DNA of 64,000 bases from Acidobacteriota bacterium. Its GTDB lineage: Bacteria; Acidobacteriota; Vicinamibacteria; Vicinamibacterales; SCN-69-37. Location: the NCBI GenBank assembly GCA_947467605.1, contig CANIII010000001.1:231120-295119 (forward strand), read 5' to 3'. Each line of letters begins with the position of its first letter. Position 1 is the first letter of the stretch. Shown one piece after another: positions 27,570 to 35,776 of this stretch. The position numbers and the translations under genes are program-made. The notes beneath the pieces were generated by a model, which saw nothing but the letters and a program-made list of their open reading frames with translations, had not been told where the DNA came from and ran no database searches.

Positions 27570-28238
27570 CTATTTCCCGAACAGCATCAGCAGATAACTG
27601 ACGGTCGCCACGCTGATCGAGGCATAGGCGATGGTCAGATGCTGATTCTTCTTCGGCGTGTAGATCTCGAGCCCGGAGGGCGTCTGGCTGCTCGGCTGCG
27701 TCAACGCGGTGGCCAGAAAGCCGGCGTCGGCGACAAGCATCAAAATCCCGTGAATCAGCGTGAGGTCGCTCTTCTCGGGGTCGCGCCGCGACTCAATGAG
27801 ATTGGGCAGGCCGGTGAGCGTGTTCAACGCAAACAATCCGCCGACGCCCCACGCGATGCTCTTGTGCAACGTGCGCGTGCCATCCGTGATCGATCCCGAG
27901 TCGTTGAACATTTTCTGCCCCACGTACGCCTCGATGCCAAACAGCGGCAGGATCGCCCACGACGCCAGCTTGTGGATCTTCGCGCGGAGCCGATAGCCAT
28001 CGCTGTATTCAAACGCAGGGGGCGGTGCCGGTGTCTGCGTGACGAGCGTCGCATCAGCAGCACCCATCGACGCGTCGGGCACGAAGTTGATGTGCAGGTT
28101 CAGCGGCGCCGGAGACGACGTCGACGATTCGACGAACCGAAACGGATATCGCCGCATATCGGGTCCGGCGGCCTGCGCAGGGATCGCGCTACACAGCAAG
28201 ACACCCATCACGATCCCTGAGATTAACCGCACGCGCAT
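27570..28238 (-). CDS. Membrane protein with four helix-borne histidines, possible b-type cytochrome
   Basis: From ATG 28238 the 222-residue protein has a signal peptide (RLISGIVMGVLLCSAIPAQA), a periplasmic segment, and four membrane segments each starting with His: KIHKLASWAILPLF, TLHKSIAWGVGGLF, LIHGILMLVADAG, QHLTIAYASISVATV. That arrangement resembles cytochrome b561-like bis-His haem binding, but no standard family is certain. It is 16 bases downstream of a c-type cytochrome lipoprotein, which supports a joint electron-transfer role. The upstream in-frame extension overlaps that gene and is rejected. Confidence 0.75.
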   Translation of the reverse strand: MRVRLISGIVMGVLLCSAIPAQAAGPDMRRYPFRFVESSTSSPAPLNLHINFVPDASMGAADATLVTQTPAPPPAFEYSDGYRLRAKIHKLASWAILPLFGIEAYVGQKMFNDSGSITDGTRTLHKSIAWGVGGLFALNTLTGLPNLIESRRDPEKSDLTLIHGILMLVADAGFLATALTQPSSQTPSGLEIYTPKKNQHLTIAYASISVATVSYLLMLFGK

Positions 28239-28254
28239 TGTTGAGAGCCCTCGA

Positions 28255-28740
28255 CTACTGCTGAATGGCTTTGTAGGTGACGACCCAGTCGTAAATCGTC
28301 TGCGACTTGGTCGCGGCATTGCTCCTGAACTGGCTGTACATCAACCCGTTCGACCGTGTGACCTTCACGAGCTTGGCGCTGGATGTTGTGCTCGAGACCG
28401 CCTTCATCACTCCCGCATAAGTGCTGAGGTCGTAGCCGGCATCACGCCGCGTCGTGCCGTGGCACACCGTGCAATCAGCCGACATGATCGGCGCGATGTC
28501 TTTCACGTAGGTGAGCCCCGTCGGTGCCGGCGTCGGCGTCGTGGGTGTGGTCGGTGTCGTTGGCGTTGTTGGGGTGGTTGGCGTGGTCGTGGTGGTGGTC
28601 GTGGTCGATGTGCTCGCGGCCGTGTCTGTCGTCGGCGACGTCGGGCTGGACGACACTCCGTACTCGCAGCCCGCGCTGCCCATGCCGAGCAGGGCGACGA
28701 TCGCCACGGAAAAGGCTACCCGCGTGGAGTATGAACTCAT
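28255..28740 (-). CDS. c-type cytochrome lipoprotein with Thr/Pro-rich tether
   Basis: The 161-residue protein has a lipoprotein signal (VALLGMGSAGC), then a roughly 45-residue tether of Thr-Thr and Pro-Thr-Thr repeats, then a small domain with one haem motif CTVCHG preceded by YVKDIAPIMSADC, typical of planctomycete/acidobacterial cytochromes. A Met in NGLMYSQF is a possible sixth ligand. The tether would hold the haem domain away from the membrane. It is paired with the four-histidine membrane protein downstream. Confidence 0.85.
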   Translation of the reverse strand: MSSYSTRVAFSVAIVALLGMGSAGCEYGVSSSPTSPTTDTAASTSTTTTTTTTPTTPTTPTTPTTPTTPTPAPTGLTYVKDIAPIMSADCTVCHGTTRRDAGYDLSTYAGVMKAVSSTTSSAKLVKVTRSNGLMYSQFRSNAATKSQTIYDWVVTYKAIQQ

Positions 28741-28750
28741 TATTAGTAAG

Positions 28751-28778
28751 TAAATACAAACGTCGTCGCGGCTGTCAA
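28751..28778 (-). promoter_or_regulatory. Promoter of the cytochrome lipoprotein gene (leaderless)
   Basis: A perfect -35 TTGACA (28773-28778, minus strand) is spaced 16 bases from TATTTA (28751-28756). The predicted start point falls within about 4 bases of the ATG at 28740, and no Shine-Dalgarno sequence is present, so the mRNA is probably leaderless. Confidence 0.7.
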
Positions 28779-28780
28779 CA

Positions 28781-30016
28781 TCACGCGCCCGACGGCGTGA
28801 GGGCGCGTGTCGCCGCGTTGAGCACGCGACGACCGGTTGCCGGGTCGTAGACGATGACCGGCATCATGCGACCGCGAATGCGATGCGGGTTCTTCCGCGC
28901 GTAATCCATCAGCGTCGTAGCCAGCGCGAACCGCTTGGACAGTGGCGCGGCGGCCGGGGTGGTCACGGCATGACTCGTGAGCAGGTCATTCAACGTCACG
29001 GGCCAGGGCTCGCCCCACAGCATCGCGTCGACCACCGCGCCCTTGATCACGTTGTGCGAGAAGTTGAAGAAGAACGATAGCGGTGAGTACCCGATGTCCG
29101 CTGGCCGATAGGTTTCGACGGCGGCAAGAATCTCGGCGCGGTGTGGTTCGAACAGCGCCATGAATGCGGGCTCGGTCATGAACAGCGCCGCATCGGCAGA
29201 GAGACCGCCGACGATGGCCTCGAGGATCAGCGCGCGGGCCGGCCCGGTCACAAATCCGGAGTGGAGTTCGTGCAGTAATGTCATCAGCGCGAACCGCAGC
29301 CACGGATAGTCGGCCACGTTGTCGTCGCGCATGAGCGTCGCGTCTTTGCCATACGTCGCTTCGTAGCCGAAACGCAGATGGCAGCCCATGCTCGCCGCGT
29401 GTCCGAGCGCGACGCCGACACGATGGGCGCGATTCAACGTGAGCACGCGCTCCAGCAACAGCTGAAACCCGCGCTCTTCGCGCTCGTAGTGGCAGGTCGC
29501 GATGAGAATGAGCGTCTCCGGATCATCGGCGAAGCGGTGGCCGCTGCCGTGCGGTCCCTGCAACGACGCGAGCAGCCCGCCGAGCAGCTCAAGGTTCTCG
29601 TCGGGATCGCCGTCGTCCCAGATGCGCACCGACATGAGCGACAACACGTGCATGAAGTAGTAGTCGAGCAAGATCGCCAGCACACGATGGTCGGTGGCGT
29701 CGTTGCGGCGAAGCTCGGCGATGTAGTTGAGCACGTCGATCGGAATCGAGTCGGGGTTCACGCGATCGGAGACGCCGTCCCAGTCGTGCATCGCGTGGAA
29801 GCCTTCGGCCCGCGTCAGGCTGTCGTAGCGCTGAATCACCTTGGCAAACCGGATCACACCGCGGCTGGTCGGAAACACATGTTCTTTAACGCCCACCGCC
29901 AGCGCGGCCAGTGCGTCGGGCATTCGTGGCCATTTGGCGGCGGCCGCCACGATTTCGGCGCGCGCCGAGCCGTTGAGGACGGGCGCCATGAGTTCACAGA
30001 TGTTGGCAAAGACCAT
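28781..30016 (-). CDS. Hypothetical 411-residue protein
   Basis: From ATG 30016 the protein is soluble-looking and mostly helical, beginning MVFANICELMAPVLNGSARA. Notable stretches are LDYYFMHVLSLMSVRIWDDG, ILIATCHYEREERGFQLLLE and ALMTLLHELHSGFVTGPARA. No signal peptide or membrane helix is clear, and no family is recognised. The ORF could extend 85 codons 5' but that part is the divergent intergenic region and lacks coding character. Confidence 0.65.
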   Translation of the reverse strand: MVFANICELMAPVLNGSARAEIVAAAAKWPRMPDALAALAVGVKEHVFPTSRGVIRFAKVIQRYDSLTRAEGFHAMHDWDGVSDRVNPDSIPIDVLNYIAELRRNDATDHRVLAILLDYYFMHVLSLMSVRIWDDGDPDENLELLGGLLASLQGPHGSGHRFADDPETLILIATCHYEREERGFQLLLERVLTLNRAHRVGVALGHAASMGCHLRFGYEATYGKDATLMRDDNVADYPWLRFALMTLLHELHSGFVTGPARALILEAIVGGLSADAALFMTEPAFMALFEPHRAEILAAVETYRPADIGYSPLSFFFNFSHNVIKGAVVDAMLWGEPWPVTLNDLLTSHAVTTPAAAPLSKRFALATTLMDYARKNPHRIRGRMMPVIVYDPATGRRVLNAATRALTPSGA

Positions 30017-30194
30017 GTGCGTGGCCTGTAAGTGTATCCAGAGCCGGGGCTCCGGGGGGTGTATGCTGATGAGGTCAGTCCAGAACTGAGCCCGCCAGCG
30101 CTCTTCGCGCGAACCGGCCCAACTTTGGCCGGGGTATCGCGCGGCATCAATCCTTGCTGCTCGTGATGACCCGCTTCGCCGGGAAGGGCTCGTG
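30017..30194. other. Structured intergenic region between divergent genes
   Basis: This gap holds several short stems: GAGCC-GG-GGCTC, CCGGCC-N7-GGCCGG, and CCCG-CTTCG-CCGGG near the downstream start. A TATGCT at about 30062 could be a -10 for the rightward genes. It resembles a structured leader for the rpoZ operon but matches no riboswitch I know. Confidence 0.4.
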
Positions 30195-30446
30195 ATGTCA
30201 CTCAATCGAATGCACGTGATGTTGATCTGTGGCTGGTTTGGACTCGTGGCCGTTGGCACACTTGGGGCCATGGCGCTGGGCTATTCGCTCTCGATGACCA
30301 CGGGCGTCCTCGCTGCGGCCGTTGCGTGCGTGCCACCGGTGATCGCACTCATGGTCTTCCGCGGCGCGCCCGACCGGTCCACGGTAGAACTCATTTACGA
30401 CGCAGAGCATGCGTCGAGCAAGTCATCAGACAAAAGGCCTTCATGA
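30195..30446 (+). CDS. Small membrane protein upstream of rpoZ
   Basis: The 83-residue protein has two membrane helices (LICGWFGLVAVGTLGAMALG and GVLAAAVACVPPVIALMVF) and a short polar tail. A GTG codon directly before ATG 30195 is an alternative start. The stop overlaps the rpoZ start (ATGA). No family recognised. Confidence 0.65.
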   Translation: MSLNRMHVMLICGWFGLVAVGTLGAMALGYSLSMTTGVLAAAVACVPPVIALMVFRGAPDRSTVELIYDAEHASSKSSDKRPS

Positions 30447-30661
30447 TCACGCTTCCGGAAGATACCAACTCGTTTGAATTCGCCCGCGTCGCCTCGTTGC
30501 GCGCTGCTCAGCTGATGCTCGGCTGCACCCCGCGCGTTGAGCGCTCCTCGAAGCACACCGTCACCGCACAACGCGAAGTGGCGGAAGGCAAGGTCAACCG
30601 CATCCCGGTCGTGGCCGGCTCGGTCGACGCGATCAAACAGGGTAACCGTCCAGGCCGATAA
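30443..30661 (+). CDS. rpoZ: RNA polymerase omega subunit
   Basis: The 72-residue protein matches omega: NSFEFARVASLRAAQLMLGC, then PRVERSSKHTVTAQREVAEG and KVN, corresponding to the conserved helix and the TVA..E...GK motif. Omega binds the beta-prime subunit and helps assembly of RNA polymerase. It starts within the stop of a small membrane protein rather than after gmk, its common partner. Start choice rests on the ATGA overlap. Confidence 0.85.
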   Translation: MITLPEDTNSFEFARVASLRAAQLMLGCTPRVERSSKHTVTAQREVAEGKVNRIPVVAGSVDAIKQGNRPGR

Positions 30662-30678
30662 GACGTAGTACCTGGCAC

Positions 30679-31455
30679 ATGCGCATTTCGCCACGTCACC
30701 TCGGATTGATCGGCCTTCTGCTGATGATGGCCGGGGCCGACGTCGCGATGCGTGTGCGGGCCCAATCGGCACCGCCTCGCACACCGGTCATCGTCGAACT
30801 CTTCACCTCTGAAGGGTGTTCGAGCTGCCCGCCAGCCGACCAGATCCTCAAGCAGCTCATCGCCTCACCGCCCGTTGACGGCGTCACGGTCATTGGGCTC
30901 AGTGAACACGTCGACTACTGGGACCGCCTGGGCTGGAAAGATCCGTTCTCGGACGCGCTCTTCAGCCGTCGACAGACAGACTACGCCGCGCACGCGCCTG
31001 GCGGCGGCGGAGACAACATCTACACGCCGCAGATGATCGTCGATGGCGGCGACGGGTTTGTTGGCTCAGATCGCGCGAAGGCGCTCAACGCCATTCGCAA
31101 AGCCGCGGCGCAGCCAAAGCGATCGATCACACTCGCCTGGTCCACCACTCAGCCGGGCAAGCTCGACATCGATGTACCGGCCGGCGGCGAACGTCAGTCC
31201 TCAACGGTATTCATGGCCACCACGGAAGACGGCCTCTCGACGCGTGTCACGCGCGGCGAGAACAGCGGCCACACGCTGGCGCATGACGGCGTCGTGCGAC
31301 GTCTGGTCGAACTCGGCAAGACCGACGGCACCGGCGCCTACCGCGCCACGGTGCCTGCGCCGTTCGACCACATCGCTACGCGGGCCAACGCACGCATCGT
31401 GGTCTTCGCCCAGCGACCCGGCGGGGCGATCACTGCCGTGGGCATGATTCGATAG
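30679..31455 (+). CDS. DUF1223 secreted thioredoxin-like protein
   Basis: The 258-residue protein has a signal peptide (HLGLIGLLLMMAGADVAMRV...RAQS) and the DUF1223 hallmarks VIVELFTSEGCSSCPPAD, LSEHVDYWDRLGWKDPFS, RRQTDYA and YTPQMIVDG. The CSSC pair is a likely redox-active disulfide. The family's reaction is not established. It lies 17 bases after rpoZ and may belong to the same transcript. Confidence 0.92.
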   Translation: MRISPRHLGLIGLLLMMAGADVAMRVRAQSAPPRTPVIVELFTSEGCSSCPPADQILKQLIASPPVDGVTVIGLSEHVDYWDRLGWKDPFSDALFSRRQTDYAAHAPGGGGDNIYTPQMIVDGGDGFVGSDRAKALNAIRKAAAQPKRSITLAWSTTQPGKLDIDVPAGGERQSSTVFMATTEDGLSTRVTRGENSGHTLAHDGVVRRLVELGKTDGTGAYRATVPAPFDHIATRANARIVVFAQRPGGAITAVGMIR

Positions 31456-31503
31456 GCACATCCTTCACACGTCGGCGCACGGTACACTCGAAGACCGTTC
31501 GCG

Positions 31504-32742
31504 ATGACTACCCTTCCACAATCCCGAGTCCTGCTGCTCGACATCACCGGCCACGACAAGGCCGGCGTCACCCATTCCCTGACAGCGATCCTGAGTGCGC
31601 ATGGCGCGCGGATCCTCGACATCGGGCAGGCCGTCATTCACGACGCGCTCGCGCTCGGCATCCTCGTCGAACTCACCGAAGAGATGCGTTCGTCGGCGCT
31701 CCTGACCGAGCTCCTGCTCAAAGCGCATGAGCTGCACATGCAGATCCGGTTCACCGCGATCTCAGAAGCCGACTACGGCGACTGGGTCCGCGCGCAGTCG
31801 AAACGACGCTTCCTGCTGACACTGCTCGGCCCCTTCATCACGGCCGAACATCTCACCGAAGCGAGCGGCATCGCCTCGTCGCACGGCCTCAACATCGATC
31901 GCATCGACCGGCTCTCCGGCCGCACGCCGCTGCCGCCAATGGGCGAAGAAACCGCGCCAGGTCGCGTCTGCGTGGAACTGGCGGTGTCGGGCGACACGGC
32001 CGATGAAGATGCGATCCGCAGCGAGCTCATGCGCATGACGACGAGTCATGAACTCGACATCGCGTTTCAACATGACAACGTCTATCGACGCAATCGGCGG
32101 CTCGTCGCCTTCGATATGGACTCGACGCTCATTCAAGGCGAAGTGATCGACGAGCTCGCGAAGCTGGCCGGCGTTGGCGAGCAGGTGCAGGCGATCACTG
32201 AGTCTGCCATGCGGGGCGAGCTCGATTTTCAGGCGAGCTTCCGCAAGCGCGTGTCGCTCCTGAAGGGCCTTCGCGCCGAGGCGCTCGACGAGGTTGTGCG
32301 GCGCGTGCCGCTCATGGACGGCGCCGAGCGGCTCATCGGCACATTGCGCCGACTCGGATACAAAACCGCGATCCTTTCTGGCGGCTTCACGTTCTTCGGC
32401 CGCTCACTGCAGCAGCGGCTCGGGATCGACTATCTGCACGCCAACGAACTCGCCATCGAGAACGGCGTCGTCACCGGCGAGGTGATCCCGCCCATTGTGG
32501 ATGGCGCACGCAAGGCGGCCATGCTGCAGGAGATTGCGCTCACCGAGAAGCTGAGCATGGAGCAGGTGATCGCCGTCGGCGACGGCGCCAACGATCTGCC
32601 GATGTTGCGGCTGGCGGGACTCGGCATCGCGTTCAGAGCCAAACCCGTCGTGCGCGAGAACGCACGACAGGCCATCTCGAAACTCGGACTCGACGGGATT
32701 CTGTATTTGCTCGGCGTGCGCGACCGCGACACCGAGATCTGA
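31504..32742 (+). CDS. serB: Phosphoserine phosphatase with two N-terminal ACT domains
   Basis: The 412-residue enzyme performs the last step of serine synthesis. Two ACT-like modules (from about residue 5, LLLDITGHDKAGVTHSLTAI, and from about residue 95) precede a HAD phosphatase with FDMDSTLIQGEVIDELA (nucleophile Asp), AILSGGFTFFGRSL and VGDGANDLPMLRLAG. The ACT pair resembles the serine-sensing arrangement of mycobacterial SerB2. It converges on the formate dehydrogenase operon. Confidence 0.95.
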   Translation: MTTLPQSRVLLLDITGHDKAGVTHSLTAILSAHGARILDIGQAVIHDALALGILVELTEEMRSSALLTELLLKAHELHMQIRFTAISEADYGDWVRAQSKRRFLLTLLGPFITAEHLTEASGIASSHGLNIDRIDRLSGRTPLPPMGEETAPGRVCVELAVSGDTADEDAIRSELMRMTTSHELDIAFQHDNVYRRNRRLVAFDMDSTLIQGEVIDELAKLAGVGEQVQAITESAMRGELDFQASFRKRVSLLKGLRAEALDEVVRRVPLMDGAERLIGTLRRLGYKTAILSGGFTFFGRSLQQRLGIDYLHANELAIENGVVTGEVIPPIVDGARKAAMLQEIALTEKLSMEQVIAVGDGANDLPMLRLAGLGIAFRAKPVVRENARQAISKLGLDGILYLLGVRDRDTEI

Positions 32743-32749
32743 ACGGCCG

Positions 32750-35700
32750 CTACGCGTGAGCGCCGAGGCGCTGCACGGCCTGAGCTACCAGATCATCGAC
32801 GGTCACTGACCCTGCCTCAACCGCGCGCGCCAGATCGACGCGCATGTCGTGCTCCCAGAATTTATCCAGGTGATTCGCGGTGGCGGCGACGGCATCCGCG
32901 CTCGGGTCCGCGGCCCACTGACGCGCGATCTGATTCGCCATGCGCACGAGCGCACCGAGACGATGCTCGACGCTGCCGAGCTCCACCGTTGACGCGGTGC
33001 GACCCGGTGACACCTGCACCGCTGTGACCTTGTACTCAGGGCAGTTGGTCGCCCAGTCGGAATGCTCGGTCGTGACGACGTTCGCGCCACTGACCGGGTA
33101 GTGGAAGGTGGTGTAGACAATGCCCGGCGCCACGCGATCGGTGATGTGCGCGCGCAGCACGGTGGCGCCGACGCGGCTGGCGAGGGTCACGTCACCGCCA
33201 TCACGAATGCCGCGCTCTTCGGCGTCGCTCGGATGAATCTCAAGCATGTCTTCCGGATGCCAGACGATGTTCTCGGTGCGACGTGTCTGCGCGCCCACGT
33301 TGTACTGGCTGAGAATGCGGCCCGTGGTGAGCAGCAAGGGGAATCGTCGATTCGACTTCTCTTCCGTCGGCACGTACGGCGTCGGCGTGAACTTGCCGAG
33401 ACCGCGCACAAACTTGTCGCGATGCATGATCGGCGTGCCGAGGGGCGTCGCGTCGTTGCACGGCCACTGCACGCTGCCCACCGCGTCGAGGTGCGCGAAC
33501 GACACGCCCTTGAACGTCGGCGTCAGCGTCGCGATCTCATCCATGATCGCGGCTGATGACGCAAAGCGCATGGGGTGACCCAACGCGCTCGCCAGCTCCG
33601 AAACAACTTCCCATTCCTGCTTGCCGGTCTTCGACCGCATCGCCGGACGCACGCGATTGATTCGCCGCTCAGCGTTCGTGAACGTGCCGTCCTTCTCGAG
33701 AAACGACGTGCCCGGGAAGAACACGTGCGCGAGCTTCGCCGTCTCGTTGATGAAGAGATCCTGCACGATGACGCACTCCATCGCCTTGAGCGCGGCCTGC
33801 ACATGCACGGTGTTCGGATCCGACTGCGCGATGTCTTCGCCCTGCACGAACAGGCCCTTGAAGTGGCCGTCGATCGCGGCGTCGAGCATGTTGGGAATGC
33901 GCAGCCCCGGCTCAGACGCCAGTGTCGCGCCCCACAACTCCTCAAACATATGGCGCGTCGCATCGTCACTCACATGGCGATAGCCCGAGAGCTCGTGCGG
34001 GAACGATCCCATGTCGCACGCGCCCTGCACGTTGTTCTGACCGCGCAGCGGATTGACGCCGACGCCGTCGTGACCGAGATTACCCGTGGCCATGGCGAGA
34101 TTCGCCATGCCCATCACCATCGTCGAACCCTGGCTGTGTTCGGTGACGCCGAGGCCGTAGTAGATGGCGCCGTTGCCGCCCGTCGCGTACAGCCGCGCAG
34201 CCGCGCGGAGTTCCGCCGCCGGCACGCCCGTGTACTGCTCCATCGTCTCCGGGCTGTTCTCGGGCTGCGCGACGAAGTGACTCCACGTGGCGAAGTCCGA
34301 CAGCTCGCAGCGCTCCCGCACAAACGTCTCGTTGACGAGTCCCTCGGTCACGATCACATGCGCAAGCGCGTTGATCACCGCGACGTTCGTGCCCGGCCGC
34401 AGCTGAAGGAAATGCGACGCTTCCACGTGTGCCGTGCGCACAAGATCGATGCGCCGCGGATCGACGACGATGAGCTTCGCGCCTTCGCGCAGCCGCTTCT
34501 TCATGCGCGACGCGAAGACCGGGTGGGCGTCCGTGGGATTCGCGCCGATCAGCAACATGACGTCGGAGTATTCGACCGACTTGAAGTCCTGCGTGCCAGC
34601 CGACGTGCCGAACGCGTTCTTCAGCCCAAATCCCGTCGGCGAATGGCACACGCGCGCGCAGGTGTCGACGTTGTTGTTGCCGAATGCCGTGCGCACCATC
34701 TTCTGCACCGCGAACACTTCTTCGTTGGTGCAGCGTGACGACGTGATGCCTCCGATGGCGGCGTTGCCGTGGCGCGCCTGAATGTCTTTGAGGCGCGTGG
34801 CCGCGAAGGCAATCGCCTCGTCCCACGTCACGGTCTTCCATGGATCCGTGATGGCATCGCGAATCATCGGTGCGAGCACCCGGTCCGGATGGCTCGCGTA
34901 ACCCCAGGCAAAGCGGCCTTTCACGCACGAGTGGCCCTCGTTGGCGCCGCCGTCTTTGTACGGCTCCATGAGCACCACTTGCTCGCCCTGCATCTCTGCT
35001 TTGAACGAACAGCCGACGCCACAATACGCGCAGGTCGTCAGCACCGTGTGACGCGGCTGACCAAACTCGATGATGGTGTTTTCTGTGAGTGTCGCTGTCG
35101 GGCACACCTGCACGCAGGCGCCACACGACACGCACGGCGAATCCATGAACGAGCCATTGGCGCCGGCCGCGACCCGCGAGCCGAAGCCGCGCCCCTCGAT
35201 TGTCAGCGCGAACGTGCCCTGCACTTCTTCACACGCGCGCACACAACGGGAGCAGACGATGCATTTTGAAGAATCGAAGGTGAAATAGGGATTCGACGTG
35301 TCTTTGCCGAGGCCGAGGTGATTCGCGCCCGCGTATCCGTAGCGCACGTCGCGGAGGCCGACCGCGCCGGCCATGTCTTGCAGTTCGCAATCGCCGTTGG
35401 CGGCGCAGGTGAGGCAGTCGAGCGGATGGTCGCTGATGTAGAGCTCCATCACGCCGCGGCGCAGACGTTCAAGCCGCGGCGTCTGGGTGTGGACCGACAT
35501 GCCCGCAGTCACCGGTGTCGTGCATGACGATGGCGTGCCGCGGCGGCCGTCGATTTCCACAAGACACAGTCGGCAGGATCCAAACGACTCAAGCCGATCG
35601 GTTGCGCAGAGTTTGGGGATATCGACGCCAACCAGCGCGGCGGCGCGCATCACCGACGTGCCCACGGGCACTTCGATGACTTGCCCATCGATCGTCACCG

Positions 35701-35776
35701 AGACATTCGGTAGCGATTCATTGCGGGCATCGCCGACCGGTGCCGGCGTGCCAAGATCACGCTCGGTGATTCTCAT
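32750..35776 (-). CDS. fdsA: NAD-dependent formate dehydrogenase, molybdopterin/Fe-S large subunit (FdsA type)
   Basis: From ATG 35776 the 1008-residue protein overlaps the upstream diaphorase stop (ATGA). The N-terminus is NuoG-like: [2Fe-2S] ligands in CATDRLESFGSCRLC and SCTTPV, the His-Cys site DHPLDCLTCAANGDCELQ, and two 4Fe-4S motifs CIVCSRCVRAC and CVSCGACVQVC. The catalytic part has its own 4Fe-4S (CAYCGVGC) and the active-site loop TCARVCHSPTGFGLKNAFG, where Cys takes the place of selenocysteine in FdhF. It oxidises formate to CO2 in the cytoplasm with Mo or W bis-MGD. The accessory FdsC/FdhD and FdsD are not in the window. Confidence 0.93.
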   Translation of the reverse strand: MRITERDLGTPAPVGDARNESLPNVSVTIDGQVIEVPVGTSVMRAAALVGVDIPKLCATDRLESFGSCRLCLVEIDGRRGTPSSCTTPVTAGMSVHTQTPRLERLRRGVMELYISDHPLDCLTCAANGDCELQDMAGAVGLRDVRYGYAGANHLGLGKDTSNPYFTFDSSKCIVCSRCVRACEEVQGTFALTIEGRGFGSRVAAGANGSFMDSPCVSCGACVQVCPTATLTENTIIEFGQPRHTVLTTCAYCGVGCSFKAEMQGEQVVLMEPYKDGGANEGHSCVKGRFAWGYASHPDRVLAPMIRDAITDPWKTVTWDEAIAFAATRLKDIQARHGNAAIGGITSSRCTNEEVFAVQKMVRTAFGNNNVDTCARVCHSPTGFGLKNAFGTSAGTQDFKSVEYSDVMLLIGANPTDAHPVFASRMKKRLREGAKLIVVDPRRIDLVRTAHVEASHFLQLRPGTNVAVINALAHVIVTEGLVNETFVRERCELSDFATWSHFVAQPENSPETMEQYTGVPAAELRAAARLYATGGNGAIYYGLGVTEHSQGSTMVMGMANLAMATGNLGHDGVGVNPLRGQNNVQGACDMGSFPHELSGYRHVSDDATRHMFEELWGATLASEPGLRIPNMLDAAIDGHFKGLFVQGEDIAQSDPNTVHVQAALKAMECVIVQDLFINETAKLAHVFFPGTSFLEKDGTFTNAERRINRVRPAMRSKTGKQEWEVVSELASALGHPMRFASSAAIMDEIATLTPTFKGVSFAHLDAVGSVQWPCNDATPLGTPIMHRDKFVRGLGKFTPTPYVPTEEKSNRRFPLLLTTGRILSQYNVGAQTRRTENIVWHPEDMLEIHPSDAEERGIRDGGDVTLASRVGATVLRAHITDRVAPGIVYTTFHYPVSGANVVTTEHSDWATNCPEYKVTAVQVSPGRTASTVELGSVEHRLGALVRMANQIARQWAADPSADAVAATANHLDKFWEHDMRVDLARAVEAGSVTVDDLVAQAVQRLGAHA

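Noticed and set aside
30017..30194. Known riboswitch before rpoZ
   Set aside because: Stems are present but I could not match the conserved cores of TPP, cobalamin, fluoride or glycine classes.
34600..34700. Selenocysteine codon in formate dehydrogenase
   Set aside because: The active-site position in TCARVCHSPTG is an ordinary Cys codon; no TGA or SECIS-like need.
33575..34738. 387-codon plus-strand frame
   Set aside because: Antisense to the formate dehydrogenase large subunit; Arg/His-rich and motif-free.
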